64,000 nt of DNA from contig NZ_LGTQ01000006.1 in NCBI RefSeq assembly GCF_001306455.1, forward strand, positions 496,001 through 560,000. Direction: 5' to 3'. Each line of letters opens with the position of its first letter. The first letter of the stretch is position 1. The notes beneath the pieces are model-generated. The model was given only the letters and a program-made list of their open reading frames with translations. It searched no databases and was not told where the DNA came from. Below are positions 33,936 through 43,115 of the stretch, piece by piece. A program made the position numbers and the translations under genes. The DNA comes from Jiulongibacter sediminis (GTDB lineage: Bacteria > Bacteroidota > Bacteroidia > Cytophagales > Spirosomataceae).

Positions 33936-35819
33936 TTATTCAGAGATATATCCTGATTTCGGGTATTTCACTTTATAGCCTATTTTGAATGTCTTATTTA
34001 AGTTAGGGGAGACCTTTTCATTCCAGATAACTCTTCCTGATGTTTCGTCAATATTGGCACCTTTGGCCTCCATCTCAGTAATTTCTACTTCCTTGTTTCC
34101 ACTCAATGGAAACTGATCAATTAATTTGAAGTTTATTTCGGAGTCTTTGGTGTTTCTAATCAGAATTTCAAAGTTAAAGGATTCCTCGACGCTACTTCCG
34201 AGGATTTTATTCCGAGCGAAACTTTTCAGGAGCTTTCGTGTAATAAATACACCGGGGTCTTTGCCCAGCGAAATATTTAGGGTGTCTGAAGATGGTAGCT
34301 CGAGATCTATAGTGCCTAAAAAAGTGCCCTCTGCATAAATGCTGGCTTTCCCCGGAAGCAAATTCAGTGCCCCCCAGTCTGTTATGCTTGCATTGACATA
34401 AACGGATTGATCAATTTTAGGAACAGAAATATGTTCAAAAGTTGCCGGTATTTGTAATTCCTTTAATTCGATGGATCGGGCTTTACCGCTCGACTCAAGT
34501 GAGGTCTTCTCTGTAAGGGTAAACTGTAGAGACGTTGGCCCTTCTTCTTCTGCAACCAGCTTTTTGAGTTCTTGTCGTGTATTTATTGTTACTCCTTTTG
34601 CCTTTCCACTTAACACTTCCGAGAATGAAGTTGTTTTTTTGCGTTGAACGGAGTATCCGGTGACTACAACCTCTTCAAGAGCCTGGGTATCCTCGTTGAG
34701 TTTCACCGTTGAAGGTACTTCTTTCGAATTTAGAGTAAGTGAATTAAAGCCTATAAAGCTGTAAGAAAGGAAATTGTCTTTTTTTCTACGATCTGGTGGA
34801 ATGGTCAACGAGTAAAAACCATTTACATCTGTGGAGGTGCCCAAAGTAGTTTCCCTGAGTTGAATAGATACGCCAGGCAGGGGTTCATTGGTTCTTTCAT
34901 CAACTACAAAACCGGTAATTTGCCAATCCGATTTATTGTATGCTAACTCTTCGCCCAGTTCATAGCTATTTGGAAATCCCCAGACCCAGGGCCTTATTTC
35001 AGGAACATTGGCCTTCGCATTTGGCATAAGATTATTAAAGGTCAGGCTTACGTCTTTCCAATTTTCGCCGGTGTACTGGTAAACATCGGCTTTATAGAGG
35101 ATCTGCAGCGGCAGGTCAAAGCTGTTTGCTTTGATATCATAAGTGGGAGCCCAGCCGGCATTTGGTGTAAAGTAGGAAATTTCAATTTCTTTATTTTTGA
35201 GAGCGTTAGAGGACTTTACTGTAAACAAAATCTCAGAGAGCTGATTTTTCTCTTCGTTCATTAGCTCGTTTAGCTCTTTATTAAGATTTCTGATTTGATT
35301 GTCAAAAACTTCAAGACTTTTTGAAATAGATGCCTTCTTATTTAGGATTTCCTGCATTCTTGTTTTGAAGAAGTCTACTGTATTTTTTAAATCCTCGGGT
35401 TTCATACCAGAGTAAGTACCACCTACTTTTTGGTTAGAAAGCAGAAGTTGCTCTTCACGACTTAGGACTGTGAGGTCAATATTGAGTTGACTTTTCTGCT
35501 CTATAATTTGTCTGACTTCTTTCTTGATTTCAGTATTTCTTTTCTGCGTTTCGGGGGCGGAAAGGAATGAACTTTGATAAATCAGATCGGAAACACTTAA
35601 GGAATGATCAGAAAGGTTGACTTGGATACTTTCCGAGCTGATTTCATTCGAAATTCCTCGAATTACGAGTTGGTTTGTGCCAATGGTAAGATCGGTTTTA
35701 AGACTTCTGAAAACCTGTGCACCGGAAGGGTAAATGTTAATTTTAGTGACTTGCGAGTCAATTTGTTTCTGACCGATTGCAGAGAAAGAAACCAGGAGCA
35801 AAAGTTGAAAATATTTCAT
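33936..35819 (-). CDS. DUF4139/MuiA-like secreted protein with an inserted CarboxypepD_reg-SusC-signature segment
   Basis: 627 residues. Signal peptide (ends FSAIGQ), an N-terminal DUF4140-like part (KINIYPSGAQVFRSL), a coiled coil (about 95-195) and the DUF4139 domain (ISYFTPNAGWAPTYDIK at 214-230; KADVYQYTGENWKDVSLTFNNL). Inserted inside the DUF4139 region is a carboxypeptidase-regulatory-like domain (GFVVDERTNEPLPGVSIQL ... DVNGFYSLTIP, about 303-373), then EEVVVTGYSVQRKKT and VLSGKAKGVTI (382-412). The latter is the signature region normally found in SusC/RagA TonB-dependent receptors, yet there is no plug or 22-strand barrel here. DUF4139 then resumes to the end. Function unknown; probably periplasmic or outer-membrane associated. 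Confidence 0.82.
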   Translation of the reverse strand: MKYFQLLLLVSFSAIGQKQIDSQVTKINIYPSGAQVFRSLKTDLTIGTNQLVIRGISNEISSESIQVNLSDHSLSVSDLIYQSSFLSAPETQKRNTEIKKEVRQIIEQKSQLNIDLTVLSREEQLLLSNQKVGGTYSGMKPEDLKNTVDFFKTRMQEILNKKASISKSLEVFDNQIRNLNKELNELMNEEKNQLSEILFTVKSSNALKNKEIEISYFTPNAGWAPTYDIKANSFDLPLQILYKADVYQYTGENWKDVSLTFNNLMPNAKANVPEIRPWVWGFPNSYELGEELAYNKSDWQITGFVVDERTNEPLPGVSIQLRETTLGTSTDVNGFYSLTIPPDRRKKDNFLSYSFIGFNSLTLNSKEVPSTVKLNEDTQALEEVVVTGYSVQRKKTTSFSEVLSGKAKGVTINTRQELKKLVAEEEGPTSLQFTLTEKTSLESSGKARSIELKELQIPATFEHISVPKIDQSVYVNASITDWGALNLLPGKASIYAEGTFLGTIDLELPSSDTLNISLGKDPGVFITRKLLKSFARNKILGSSVEESFNFEILIRNTKDSEINFKLIDQFPLSGNKEVEITEMEAKGANIDETSGRVIWNEKVSPNLNKTFKIGYKVKYPKSGYISE

Positions 35820-35842
35820 AGGGTATGTGGTTATTAGTTATT

Positions 35843-35878
35843 GTAAAACTCCCAAACAATTGAACCATTTGGGAGTTT
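35843..35878 (-). terminator. Terminator after the FAH gene (minus strand, possibly bidirectional)
   Basis: Perfect 11-bp stem AAACTCCCAAA / TTTGGGAGTTT separated by an 11-base loop. A short T-run follows in the minus direction. Separates the FAH/SDR pair from the DUF4139/DUF2130 pair. Confidence 0.65.
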
Positions 35879-35884
35879 ATATAA

Positions 35885-36739
35885 TCATTTCCAGTCCTCA
35901 GCCGTCTGCTTTTGAACTCCTAATCCGTCAATACCGAGTTCGATCACATCGCCGGGCTGCAAATATTGCGGGGGCTTAAAGCCCAGACCTACGCCTGCCG
36001 GTGTTCCGGTGGAAATGACGTCACCAGGAAGAAGGGTCATAAAGTTGCTCAAATAGCTGATGGCTTCATCGATATAGAATATCATGTCATCGGTATTTGA
36101 GTCCTGAATGACCTCTCCGTTTCGGCTGAGCCAAAGACGTAATTTGTGAGGATTGCCAATTTCATCCTTTGATGCCATGAAGGGCCCAAGAGGAGCAAAG
36201 GTGTCATTGGATTTTCCCTTGACCCACTGGCCACCCCTTTCTAACTGGAATTCGCGTTCGCTATAATCGTTATGGAGACAATAGCCGGCCACATATTCCA
36301 TGGCCTCTTCTTTTGAAACGTATGAAGCTTTTTTGCCGATCACCACGGCAAGCTCCACCTCCCAGTCGGTTTTTTTTGAGTTTTTAGGAATAATCACATT
36401 GTCATTCGGACCACAGATAGCAGATGTTGACTTAAAAAATATAACAGGTTCTGAGGGCTTAGCCATACCGGACTCCTCTGCATGTTTGGCATAATTGAGT
36501 CCAATACAAATGATTTTAGAAGGTCTGGCTATGCATGGGCCTAATCTGACATCATCATTGACTTTCGGGCACGTTCCCTGATTTTTTTTGATCCAGTCTG
36601 ACAAGCGGCTTAAACCGTCGGTTTCAAAAAATGCTTCGTTATAGTCTTCTCCAAAATCTGAGACATCCCAATAATTTCCGGTGGCATCCATGATCCCCGG
36701 CTTTTCTTTTCCTGGCTCTCCAAATCGTATTAACTTCAT
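35885..36739 (-). CDS. Fumarylacetoacetate hydrolase family protein (2,4-diketo-3-deoxy-L-fuconate hydrolase-like)
   Basis: 284 residues. The FAH fold core is clear: IICIGLNYAKHAEE, then DWEVELAVVIGKKA with metal-binding acidic residues, YCLHNDYSEREFQ, KGKSNDTFAPLGPF and GDVISTGTPAGVGLGFKPP. The family cleaves C-C bonds in 2,4-diketo acids or isomerises related compounds. The adjacent SDR gene, 16 bases upstream, makes 2,4-diketo-3-deoxy-L-fuconate hydrolase (L-fucose breakdown without phosphorylation) the most likely role. Ureidoglycolate lyase-like or catechol meta-cleavage activities are alternatives. Confidence 0.85.
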   Translation of the reverse strand: MKLIRFGEPGKEKPGIMDATGNYWDVSDFGEDYNEAFFETDGLSRLSDWIKKNQGTCPKVNDDVRLGPCIARPSKIICIGLNYAKHAEESGMAKPSEPVIFFKSTSAICGPNDNVIIPKNSKKTDWEVELAVVIGKKASYVSKEEAMEYVAGYCLHNDYSEREFQLERGGQWVKGKSNDTFAPLGPFMASKDEIGNPHKLRLWLSRNGEVIQDSNTDDMIFYIDEAISYLSNFMTLLPGDVISTGTPAGVGLGFKPPQYLQPGDVIELGIDGLGVQKQTAEDWK

Positions 36740-36755
36740 TTTTATATAGGTTGAA

Positions 36756-37532
36756 TTATGGTGTATTTAATTTGACGAATCCCCCGTCGATAAGGTAGTC
36801 GGCCCCTGTAAGAAATGCAGCTTCGTTAGACGCCAGGTAAACCGCCATAGCGGCTACTTCTGAGGGTTTACCCATGCGACCAATCGGCTGTGATTCGGAA
36901 AGTTTTTTGAAAATCTCCTTCTCTCTTCCGGGGTATTTTGATTCGATATATCCATCTACGAAAGGGGTATGAATACGGGCCGGCGAAATGCTGTTGCATC
37001 GAATATTGTCCTTTAGGAAGTCTTTGGCTACCTGAATGGTCATGGTCAGAACTGCCCCCTTGGCCATTGAATAGGCAAAACGCTCGGGAACGGCTACCGT
37101 GGCAGCCACCGAAGCCATATTGATAATATTACCTCCTCCGTTTTTCTTAAAGTGGGGGATAACGCAGTGGATACAATTGTAGACACCTTTTACATTGATA
37201 TTGTAAATTTTGTCCATGTCTTGCTCGGTGGTTGTTTCTGCGGTGCCGATATGGGCAATACCCGCATTATTGACTAAAATATCAATGGGCTGTACAGCAT
37301 TGATCTTGTCCATTACTTTCTTTACCTGAGCCTGAACGGCAACATCTACTTTATGAATGTAAGCCTGACCACCTGCGGCGATGATGAGGTCTGCCTCTCG
37401 CTCAGCCTGGCTCATATTGAGCTCAAAAATGTGAACGATGGCTCCTTGTTTGGCAAAGCTTCTTGAAATTTCAAGGCCAATACCACTGGCTCCTCCTGTG
37501 ATTATGGCCACTTTTTTATCGAGTCTGAACAT
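36756..37532 (-). CDS. SDR family oxidoreductase (2-keto-3-deoxy-L-fuconate dehydrogenase-like)
   Basis: 258 residues, classical SDR. TGGASGIGLEISRSFA (12-27) binds NAD(P); NNAGIAHIG; the catalytic serine in INMASVAATVAVPERFAYSMAKGAVL, with YSMAK (Y-x-x-x-K); the C-terminal FLTGADYLIDGGF is typical. The gene pairs with the FAH-family hydrolase. The pair matches the last two enzymes of the non-phosphorylating L-fucose/L-fuconate route. The fuconate dehydratase and fucose dehydrogenase are not in the window, so the assignment is inferred from context. Confidence 0.82.
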   Translation of the reverse strand: MFRLDKKVAIITGGASGIGLEISRSFAKQGAIVHIFELNMSQAEREADLIIAAGGQAYIHKVDVAVQAQVKKVMDKINAVQPIDILVNNAGIAHIGTAETTTEQDMDKIYNINVKGVYNCIHCVIPHFKKNGGGNIINMASVAATVAVPERFAYSMAKGAVLTMTIQVAKDFLKDNIRCNSISPARIHTPFVDGYIESKYPGREKEIFKKLSESQPIGRMGKPSEVAAMAVYLASNEAAFLTGADYLIDGGFVKLNTP

Positions 37533-37635
37533 CGATTGATATTAGGGTTTAATGTTTTCGCAAGTTACTTCGATTTTGGTCAAATCAGAGGGTGTAGAAA
37601 TAAGAATCAGGACAGAATAAATTTTAATGATTAAC

Positions 37636-37668
37636 TTTTGCAGATTTTCAGGAATGCATTTACCTTTG
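37636..37668 (+). promoter_or_regulatory. Promoter of tRNA-His
   Basis: TTTTG at 37636-37640, 20 bases, then TACCTTTG at 37661-37668, a perfect TAnnTTTG. This is the clearest complete Bacteroidota promoter in the window. Confidence 0.75.
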
Positions 37669-37684
37669 CACTCCGTTTAAAAAT

Positions 37685-37759
37685 GGAGGTTGTAGCTCAG
37701 CTGGTTAGAGCACCTGATTGTGGTTCAGGGGGTCGTGGGTTCGAACCCCATCTTCCTCC
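37685..37759 (+). tRNA. tRNA-His (anticodon GTG)
   Basis: Cloverleaf with the tRNA-His-specific extra G(-1) opposite C73. D-arm AGCTCAGCTGGTTAGAGC; anticodon stem-loop CCTGA-TTGTGGT-TCAGG gives anticodon GTG; T-arm GTGGGTTCGAACCCCAT. The acceptor stem GGAGGTTG/CTTCCTCC leaves two adjacent U-U oppositions at 5-68 and 6-67. CCA is not encoded directly after C73. Confidence 0.92.
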
Positions 37760-37767
37760 CTCCAAGT

Positions 37768-37796
37768 AGCCTGATTCGAAAGAGTCGGGCTTTTTT
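37768..37796 (+). terminator. Terminator of tRNA-His
   Basis: Stem GCCTGATTC / GAGTCGGGC (9 bp with G-T pairs), GAAA tetraloop, then TTTTTTA. Begins a few bases past the tRNA end. Confidence 0.85.
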
Positions 37797-37959
37797 ATTT
37801 TCAGACCTTCGTTTATTTTTTGATCAAGACTGTTAATCATGGGGTGTAGTGATACAATATTCCTTTTCGAAACCCATCATCTTGCCATGCATTGTAAAGC
37901 ATTATATCGGATATAGCTTTTTCACTTTTAGGAATCGCTGTCTTGTTTTAAGAAATGCC

Positions 37960-37967
37960 TACTTTTG
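37960..37967 (+). promoter_or_regulatory. -7 promoter element of fabI
   Basis: TACTTTTG, a perfect TAnnTTTG, 24 bases before the ATG at 37992. Its position inside the longer open frame starting at 37965 supports the later start. Confidence 0.55.
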
Positions 37968-37991
37968 CAGCGTAACATTAAATCATATTCT

Positions 37992-38804
37992 ATGTCTTAC
38001 GGTTTACTTAAAGGTAAAAAAGGAATCATTTCCGGTGCTTTGGATGAAAACTCAATCGCCTGGAAAACTGCTCTAAAAGCTCATGAAGAAGGAGCGTCTA
38101 TCGTTCTAACAAACGCCCCTATAGCTATGCGTATGGGTAAAATCAATGAGCTGGCTGAAAAGGTGAATGCTGAGATTATTCCTGCAGATGCAACATCTGT
38201 TGAAGACCTTGAGAGTTTATTTTCAAAATCAACCGAAGTTTTGGGTGGTCAGTTAGACTTTGTTCTACACTCTATCGGAATGTCGCCTAATATTAGAAAG
38301 GGTAAAGAGTATGGTGATCTGAATTACGACTGGTATATGAAGAGCCTGGATATCTCGGCTCTTTCTTTTCATAAATTTATGCAGGTGGCCGAGAAGCTCG
38401 ATTCATTAAATGAGTGGGCCTCTATTGTTGGTCTGTCATATATAGCTGCCCAGCGTACGTATCCATTTTATACAGACATGGCAGATGCTAAGGCTGTCTT
38501 AGAGTCGATTGCCAGAGGTTTTGGCTACCGCTTAGGTAAAGCGAAGAATGTAAGAGTAAACACAATTTCTCAATCGCCTACACCTACTACAGCAGGTTCT
38601 GGTATTGGAGGTTTTGACTCTTTCTTTGATTTCGCTGAAAAAATGTCTCCGCTAGGCAATGCCACTGGTGAAGATTGTGCCAATTATATCATTTCTCTTT
38701 TCTCTGATTTTACGAAAATGGTTACGATGCAAAACCTTTATCATGACGGAGGTTATTCGAGCACAGGTATTTCAGAAGAAATCATTGAAATGATGGGCAA
38801 ATAG
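37992..38804 (+). CDS. fabI: Enoyl-ACP reductase [NADH]
   Basis: 270 residues from ATG 37992; an upstream in-frame codon at 37965 is rejected because it overlaps the -7 element. FabI reduces trans-2-enoyl-ACP in the last step of each fatty-acid elongation cycle. The divergent SDR motif GLLKGKKGIISGALDENSIAWKTA at the N-terminus is typical of FabI; the catalytic pair appears as YIAAQRTYPFYTDMADAKAVLE (Y-x6-Y-x6-K), and the C-terminus reads LYHDGGYSSTGI. Single gene with its own promoter and strong terminator. Confidence 0.95.
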   Translation: MSYGLLKGKKGIISGALDENSIAWKTALKAHEEGASIVLTNAPIAMRMGKINELAEKVNAEIIPADATSVEDLESLFSKSTEVLGGQLDFVLHSIGMSPNIRKGKEYGDLNYDWYMKSLDISALSFHKFMQVAEKLDSLNEWASIVGLSYIAAQRTYPFYTDMADAKAVLESIARGFGYRLGKAKNVRVNTISQSPTPTTAGSGIGGFDSFFDFAEKMSPLGNATGEDCANYIISLFSDFTKMVTMQNLYHDGGYSSTGISEEIIEMMGK

Positions 38805-38825
38805 GTTCTCTCACAGATTATATTC

Positions 38826-38861
38826 AAAGGGCGACTCTGTTTTTCAGAGTCGCCCTTTTTT
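38826..38861 (+). terminator. Rho-independent terminator after fabI
   Basis: 14-bp perfect stem AAAGGGCGACTCTG / CAGAGTCGCCCTTT with a T5 loop and a T-tract. Very strong. Confidence 0.92.
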
Positions 38862-39000
38862 ATGTCGAACATAGCAGAATTAAGCGGCAGCTATCTTTTT
38901 TGTGTACCATTAATGCCAATTGATCTTAAATACCTTAGGAGATCATTCCCTTAGAAAAATGCTATTGTTCAATATGTCTGTCAATTTTTATTCAAAACCT

Positions 39001-39063
39001 TTGGATATTTCTTGGATTGGAACATTCTTTGCAACGAAATTGTATTAATTAGCGAATATTCGC
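39001..39063 (+). promoter_or_regulatory. Candidate ilvD promoter and palindromic site
   Basis: TTG at 39001-39003, 20 bases, ATTCTTTG at 39024-39031 (weak -7 match). A perfect 12-base palindrome GCGAATATTCGC (39052-39063) lies 19 bases before the ilvD start, as an operator might. Confidence 0.35.
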
Positions 39064-39082
39064 AGAAAGCGTAAAATCATTT

Positions 39083-40768
39083 ATGTCAGAAAAGCTCAAC
39101 AAGTTTAGCAGCACACTTACTCAGGAAGTTAGTAATCCTGCCGCTCAGGCCATGTTATACGCCATCGGTCTCAAAGAAGACGATATGAAGAAACCTCAGA
39201 TCGGTATCGCCAGTACCGGTTATGAAGGAAACCCTTGTAATATTCATCTCAACGGACTTTCAGCACATGTGAAAAAGGGTGTTCAGGCCAATGATATGGT
39301 TGGACTTGTTTTCAATACCATTGGTGTTTCTGACGGAATGACCAACGGCAATGATGGTATGAGTTTCTCTTTGCCAAGCCGTGATATTATTGCTGACTCT
39401 ATTGAGAATGTTGTTTCAGCACAATGGTATGATGGGCTTATTGCAGTTGTGGGTTGTGACAAAAATATGCCGGGTGCAGTAATGGCCATGGCACGCCTGA
39501 ATCGTCCTGCCATCATGACCTATGGCGGTACTGTTCGTTCTGGAAACTGGAAAGGTAAAAAACTCGACATTGTTTCGGCATTTGAGGCTTATGGTCAGAA
39601 AGTAGCAGGAACTATCGCTGAAGAAGACTATAAAGGAATCATCCAGAATTCCATTCCGGGTCAGGGTGCTTGTGGAGGAATGTACACGGCTAACACGATG
39701 GCTTCTTCTATTGAGGCAATGGGTCTTGCAATGCCGTATAACGCAACTTACCCTGCAACTCACGAGGGCAAAGTACAGGAGTGTATTGATCTTGGAGCAG
39801 CCATGAAAAACTTATTGGCGAAGCAAATCTTACCAAAAGATATTATTTCAAAGAAATCACTGGAAAACGCTCTGACCATTGTGATGGCTCTTGGTGGCTC
39901 TACCAATGCAGTTTTGCATTATCTGGCAATTGCTTATTCTGCCGGAATCGAGTTAACATATGATGATATTCAGAGAATTTCTGATCGCACTCCTTTTATT
40001 GCTGACCTGAAACCTTCAGGTAAATATTTTATGGAAGACATCATGGATCTTGGTGGTGTACCTGCGATCATGAAATACCTTCATAAAAAAGGTTTGATTC
40101 ATGGTGATTGCTTAACAGTGACAGGAAAAACAGTTGCTGAAAATCTTGAAGCCGCCCCTGATCTTGATTTTGACGCTCAGGATATCATTCGTCCTATTGA
40201 AAAGCCAATTAAATCTACCGGTCACCTGCAAATGATGTTTGGGAACCTCGCTGAAAACGGAGGTGTAGCTAAAATCACCGGAAAAGAAGGAACCAAATTC
40301 GAAGGTGTAGCAAAGGTTTGCAATAAAGAGGAAGACATGCTGGAAGCTTTTGCTAAAGGAGAAATCAAAGCGGGTCAGGTTATTGTAATTCGTTATGAAG
40401 GCCCACGTGGAGGTCCGGGAATGCCTGAAATGCTTAAGCCGACTTCAGCTGTAATGGGTGCTGGTCTGGGAGATAAAGTGGCCCTGATTACAGACGGTCG
40501 TTTCAGTGGAGGTACTCATGGCTTTGTGGTGGGGCATATTTCTCCTGAAGCTTATGAGGGTGGTACAATTGCTTTGGTAGAAGACGGGGATAAAATCACG
40601 ATTGACGCTGAAACGAGGGAATTGAAAGTTCACGTTTCCGACGAAATTTTGGCAGAAAGAAAGAAAAACTGGAAGCCGCTGACTCCGCCTTTCGTAGAGC
40701 ACGGCGTACTTAGAAAATACTTTAAAACGGTGTCGCCGGCTCATGAAGGCTGTGTGACTGATAAATAA
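39083..40768 (+). CDS. ilvD: Dihydroxy-acid dehydratase
   Basis: 561 residues. Converts 2,3-dihydroxy-isovalerate (or 3-methylvalerate) to the 2-keto acid in valine, isoleucine and leucine synthesis; Fe-S enzyme. Cluster cysteines sit in [24 protein letters not shown] and [14 protein letters not shown]; the C-terminal [19 protein letters not shown] motif is diagnostic. First gene of the ilvDBNC cluster; ilvB begins within 10 bases of its stop. Confidence 0.97.
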   Translation: MSEKLNKFSSTLTQEVSNPAAQAMLYAIGLKEDDMKKPQIGIASTGYEGNPCNIHLNGLSAHVKKGVQANDMVGLVFNTIGVSDGMTNGNDGMSFSLPSRDIIADSIENVVSAQWYDGLIAVVGCDKNMPGAVMAMARLNRPAIMTYGGTVRSGNWKGKKLDIVSAFEAYGQKVAGTIAEEDYKGIIQNSIPGQGACGGMYTANTMASSIEAMGLAMPYNATYPATHEGKVQECIDLGAAMKNLLAKQILPKDIISKKSLENALTIVMALGGSTNAVLHYLAIAYSAGIELTYDDIQRISDRTPFIADLKPSGKYFMEDIMDLGGVPAIMKYLHKKGLIHGDCLTVTGKTVAENLEAAPDLDFDAQDIIRPIEKPIKSTGHLQMMFGNLAENGGVAKITGKEGTKFEGVAKVCNKEEDMLEAFAKGEIKAGQVIVIRYEGPRGGPGMPEMLKPTSAVMGAGLGDKVALITDGRFSGGTHGFVVGHISPEAYEGGTIALVEDGDKITIDAETRELKVHVSDEILAERKKNWKPLTPPFVEHGVLRKYFKTVSPAHEGCVTDK

Positions 40769-40776
40769 TTTTGACT

Positions 40777-42519
40777 ATGGCTACAGCAACAAAAAGCATA
40801 GGAAAAGAAGTGTCAAACTCCTCAAACGGAAAGGTTTACTCAGGTGGGCAGGCACTTATGGAGTGTCTGATTGCCGAAGGAGTGGATACCATTTTTGGTT
40901 ATCCGGGTGGTGCCATCATGCCTGTCTATGATGCCTTGTATGATTACATGGACCGTATCGAGCATATTCTTGTAAGGCATGAACAAGGAGCATCTCATGC
41001 CGCTGAAGGCTATGCCCGAAGCAGCGGAAGAGTAGGTGTTTGTATGGCAACTTCTGGCCCTGGAGCCACTAACCTAATTACCGGAATTGCTGATGCGATT
41101 ATAGACTGTACGCCAATGGTAGCAATTACCGGTCAGGTAGCCTCGGCACTTTTAGGAACAGACGCATTTCAGGAAACAGATGTGATTGGTATTACAGCCC
41201 CGGTTTGTAAATGGAACTACCAGATCACCAGTGCTGATGAGATTCCTGAAATCATGGCAAAGGCTTTTTACATTGCCAGAGCCGGTAAACCTGGTCCTGT
41301 ATTGGTGGATATCACCAAGGATGCTCAGGTGGCGTTCATGACCAAAAAGTTTGAATATAAAAAGGTGGATTGGCTTCCAGGCTATCACCCGCGAATTAAG
41401 CCCAAAATGGAGCAGGTGGAGAAAGCAGCTGAGCTGATCAACTCTGCCAAAAAACCTTACATTTTGGTAGGTCATGGGGTATTGATCTCTGAGGCGATGG
41501 AGGAATTCAAAGCCCTGGTTGAAAAAGCTGATATTCCTGTCGCTAGTACGCTACTAGGCCTTTCTGCCCTATCCATTGAGCACCCGAATTATATGGGTTG
41601 GCTGGGTATGCACGGGATGTATGCTCCTAACGTGATGACGGATGAATGCGATGTGCTTATTGCTATCGGAATGCGTTTTGATGACCGCGTGACAGGCGAT
41701 GCAAATCGTTTTGCAAAGCAGGCTAGAATTGTTCACATTGAGGTAGATCCGGCTGAAATTGACAAAATTAAAAAGGCGGAAGCTCCTGTAATTGGCGATG
41801 CCAAAGAAGCTCTTCAAATGTTACTTCCGCTAATTGAAAAAAGAGATTTCACAGATTGGAAACAACAATTCAGGGATCTTGAACCGGCAGAAAAAGAAGC
41901 CGTTAATAATCGGGATTTGGCGGGTGAAGGCAAAATAAAGATGGCTGAGGTGGTGAAAATGGTGTCTGATAAAACCAACGGAGAAGCCTGTGTGGTTGTT
42001 GACGTAGGGCAGCACCAGATGGTTACAGCAAGATATTACGATTTCAAAAAGCCACATTCTTACATTGCATCTGGCGGATTGGGAACTATGGGGTTTGCCA
42101 TTCCAGCGGCATTTGGAGCGAAAATGGGAGCACCAGATCGTGACGTGATTGCTTTCATTGGTGACGGTTGTTTCCAGATGACCATCCAGGAGCTAGGTAC
42201 TATTGCTCAAAGTGGGAAAGCCGTTAAAATGATCATTCTCAATAACAGTTTTCTGGGTATGGTGCGTCAGTGGCAACAGTTGTTTTTTGACAGAAGATAC
42301 TCTTTTGTAGACCTTCAAAACCCTGATTTCATCACCATCGCCAAAGGCTTTGGTATACCGGGTCATACTTGCGAGGCTCGTGAAAATCTGAGTGAGTCTA
42401 TTGACCAATTATTGAGCTCTGAGGGTTCTTACCTATTGGAGGTGATCGTAGAAAAAGAAGAAAATGTATTCCCGATGGTGCCTGCCGGTACCAGCGTTTC
42501 AGAAATCAGATTGAAATAA
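40777..42519 (+). CDS. ilvB: Acetolactate synthase, large (catalytic) subunit
   Basis: 580 residues from ATG 40777 (a TTG two codons earlier is also in frame). TPP- and FAD-dependent condensation of pyruvate with pyruvate or 2-ketobutyrate. N-terminal GVDTIFGYPGGAIMPVYDAL, the catalytic glutamate in HEQGASHAAEGYAR, the FAD region RFDDRVTGDANRFA, and the TPP motif GDGCFQMTIQELGTI followed by NNSFLGMVRQWQQLFF. The roughly 20-residue N-terminal tail before SGGQALME is low in complexity. Regulatory subunit ilvN follows with one base between. Confidence 0.97.
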   Translation: MATATKSIGKEVSNSSNGKVYSGGQALMECLIAEGVDTIFGYPGGAIMPVYDALYDYMDRIEHILVRHEQGASHAAEGYARSSGRVGVCMATSGPGATNLITGIADAIIDCTPMVAITGQVASALLGTDAFQETDVIGITAPVCKWNYQITSADEIPEIMAKAFYIARAGKPGPVLVDITKDAQVAFMTKKFEYKKVDWLPGYHPRIKPKMEQVEKAAELINSAKKPYILVGHGVLISEAMEEFKALVEKADIPVASTLLGLSALSIEHPNYMGWLGMHGMYAPNVMTDECDVLIAIGMRFDDRVTGDANRFAKQARIVHIEVDPAEIDKIKKAEAPVIGDAKEALQMLLPLIEKRDFTDWKQQFRDLEPAEKEAVNNRDLAGEGKIKMAEVVKMVSDKTNGEACVVVDVGQHQMVTARYYDFKKPHSYIASGGLGTMGFAIPAAFGAKMGAPDRDVIAFIGDGCFQMTIQELGTIAQSGKAVKMIILNNSFLGMVRQWQQLFFDRRYSFVDLQNPDFITIAKGFGIPGHTCEARENLSESIDQLLSSEGSYLLEVIVEKEENVFPMVPAGTSVSEIRLK

Positions 42520-42520
42520 A

Positions 42521-43066
42521 ATGGAGCAATTAAAGACCTATACCATTTGCGTATTTACTGAAAACAGTATCGGGCTTTTGAATAAAATCACGATCATTTT
42601 CACACGCAGAAGACTCAATATTGAAAGTTTAACGGTTTCTGAAACCGAGCGGAAAGGTGTTTCCCGATTCACTATCGTGATTAAGCACGAACAGCGTGAA
42701 GCCGTTGAGAAGTTGGTTCGTCAGATCAGAAAAGTAGTTGAGGTTTTATCCGTTTTCGGTTACCTCAATGAGGATATTGTATATAACGATATCGCCCTTT
42801 TCAAAATCCCGACGCCGCTTGACTCAAAGCCGCTGGATATGGAAACCATTAACCGTGAGCACAAAGCGTATATCGTTTACTGGGGACTTGACTACGTAGT
42901 ACTTCAAAAAACGGGTACGGAAGAAGAGATTTTTGATTTCTTCAAATACATCAAACCTTACGGAATTCTGGAGTTTGTAAGATCAGGAAGAGTGGCCGTG
43001 GCCCGCACCCCAAAAGGTCTGGTAGAATACCTGCCTGACGAAGTGGAATGGGAGTATTATTTATAA
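42521..43066 (+). CDS. ilvN: Acetolactate synthase, small (regulatory) subunit
   Basis: 181 residues. N-terminal ACT domain: YTICVFTENSIGLLNKITIIFTRRRLNIESLTVSETE, the form that binds valine or related effectors and adjusts the catalytic subunit. The C-terminal extension (about 90-181) is longer than in E. coli IlvH and common in Bacteroidota. Starts one base after ilvB. A 136-base gap with its own -7 element separates it from ilvC. Confidence 0.93.
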   Translation: MEQLKTYTICVFTENSIGLLNKITIIFTRRRLNIESLTVSETERKGVSRFTIVIKHEQREAVEKLVRQIRKVVEVLSVFGYLNEDIVYNDIALFKIPTPLDSKPLDMETINREHKAYIVYWGLDYVVLQKTGTEEEIFDFFKYIKPYGILEFVRSGRVAVARTPKGLVEYLPDEVEWEYYL

Positions 43067-43115
43067 TACAGTTAATTCATAATCAAAGAAATAGCTGACT
43101 ATGGGAAATTTAAAA

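Noticed and set aside
38959-39048. 29-codon open frame before ilvD as a leader peptide
   Set aside because: Leucine, isoleucine and valine codons are scattered rather than in a run, there are no alternative stem-loops with a T-tract, and it overlaps the candidate promoter.
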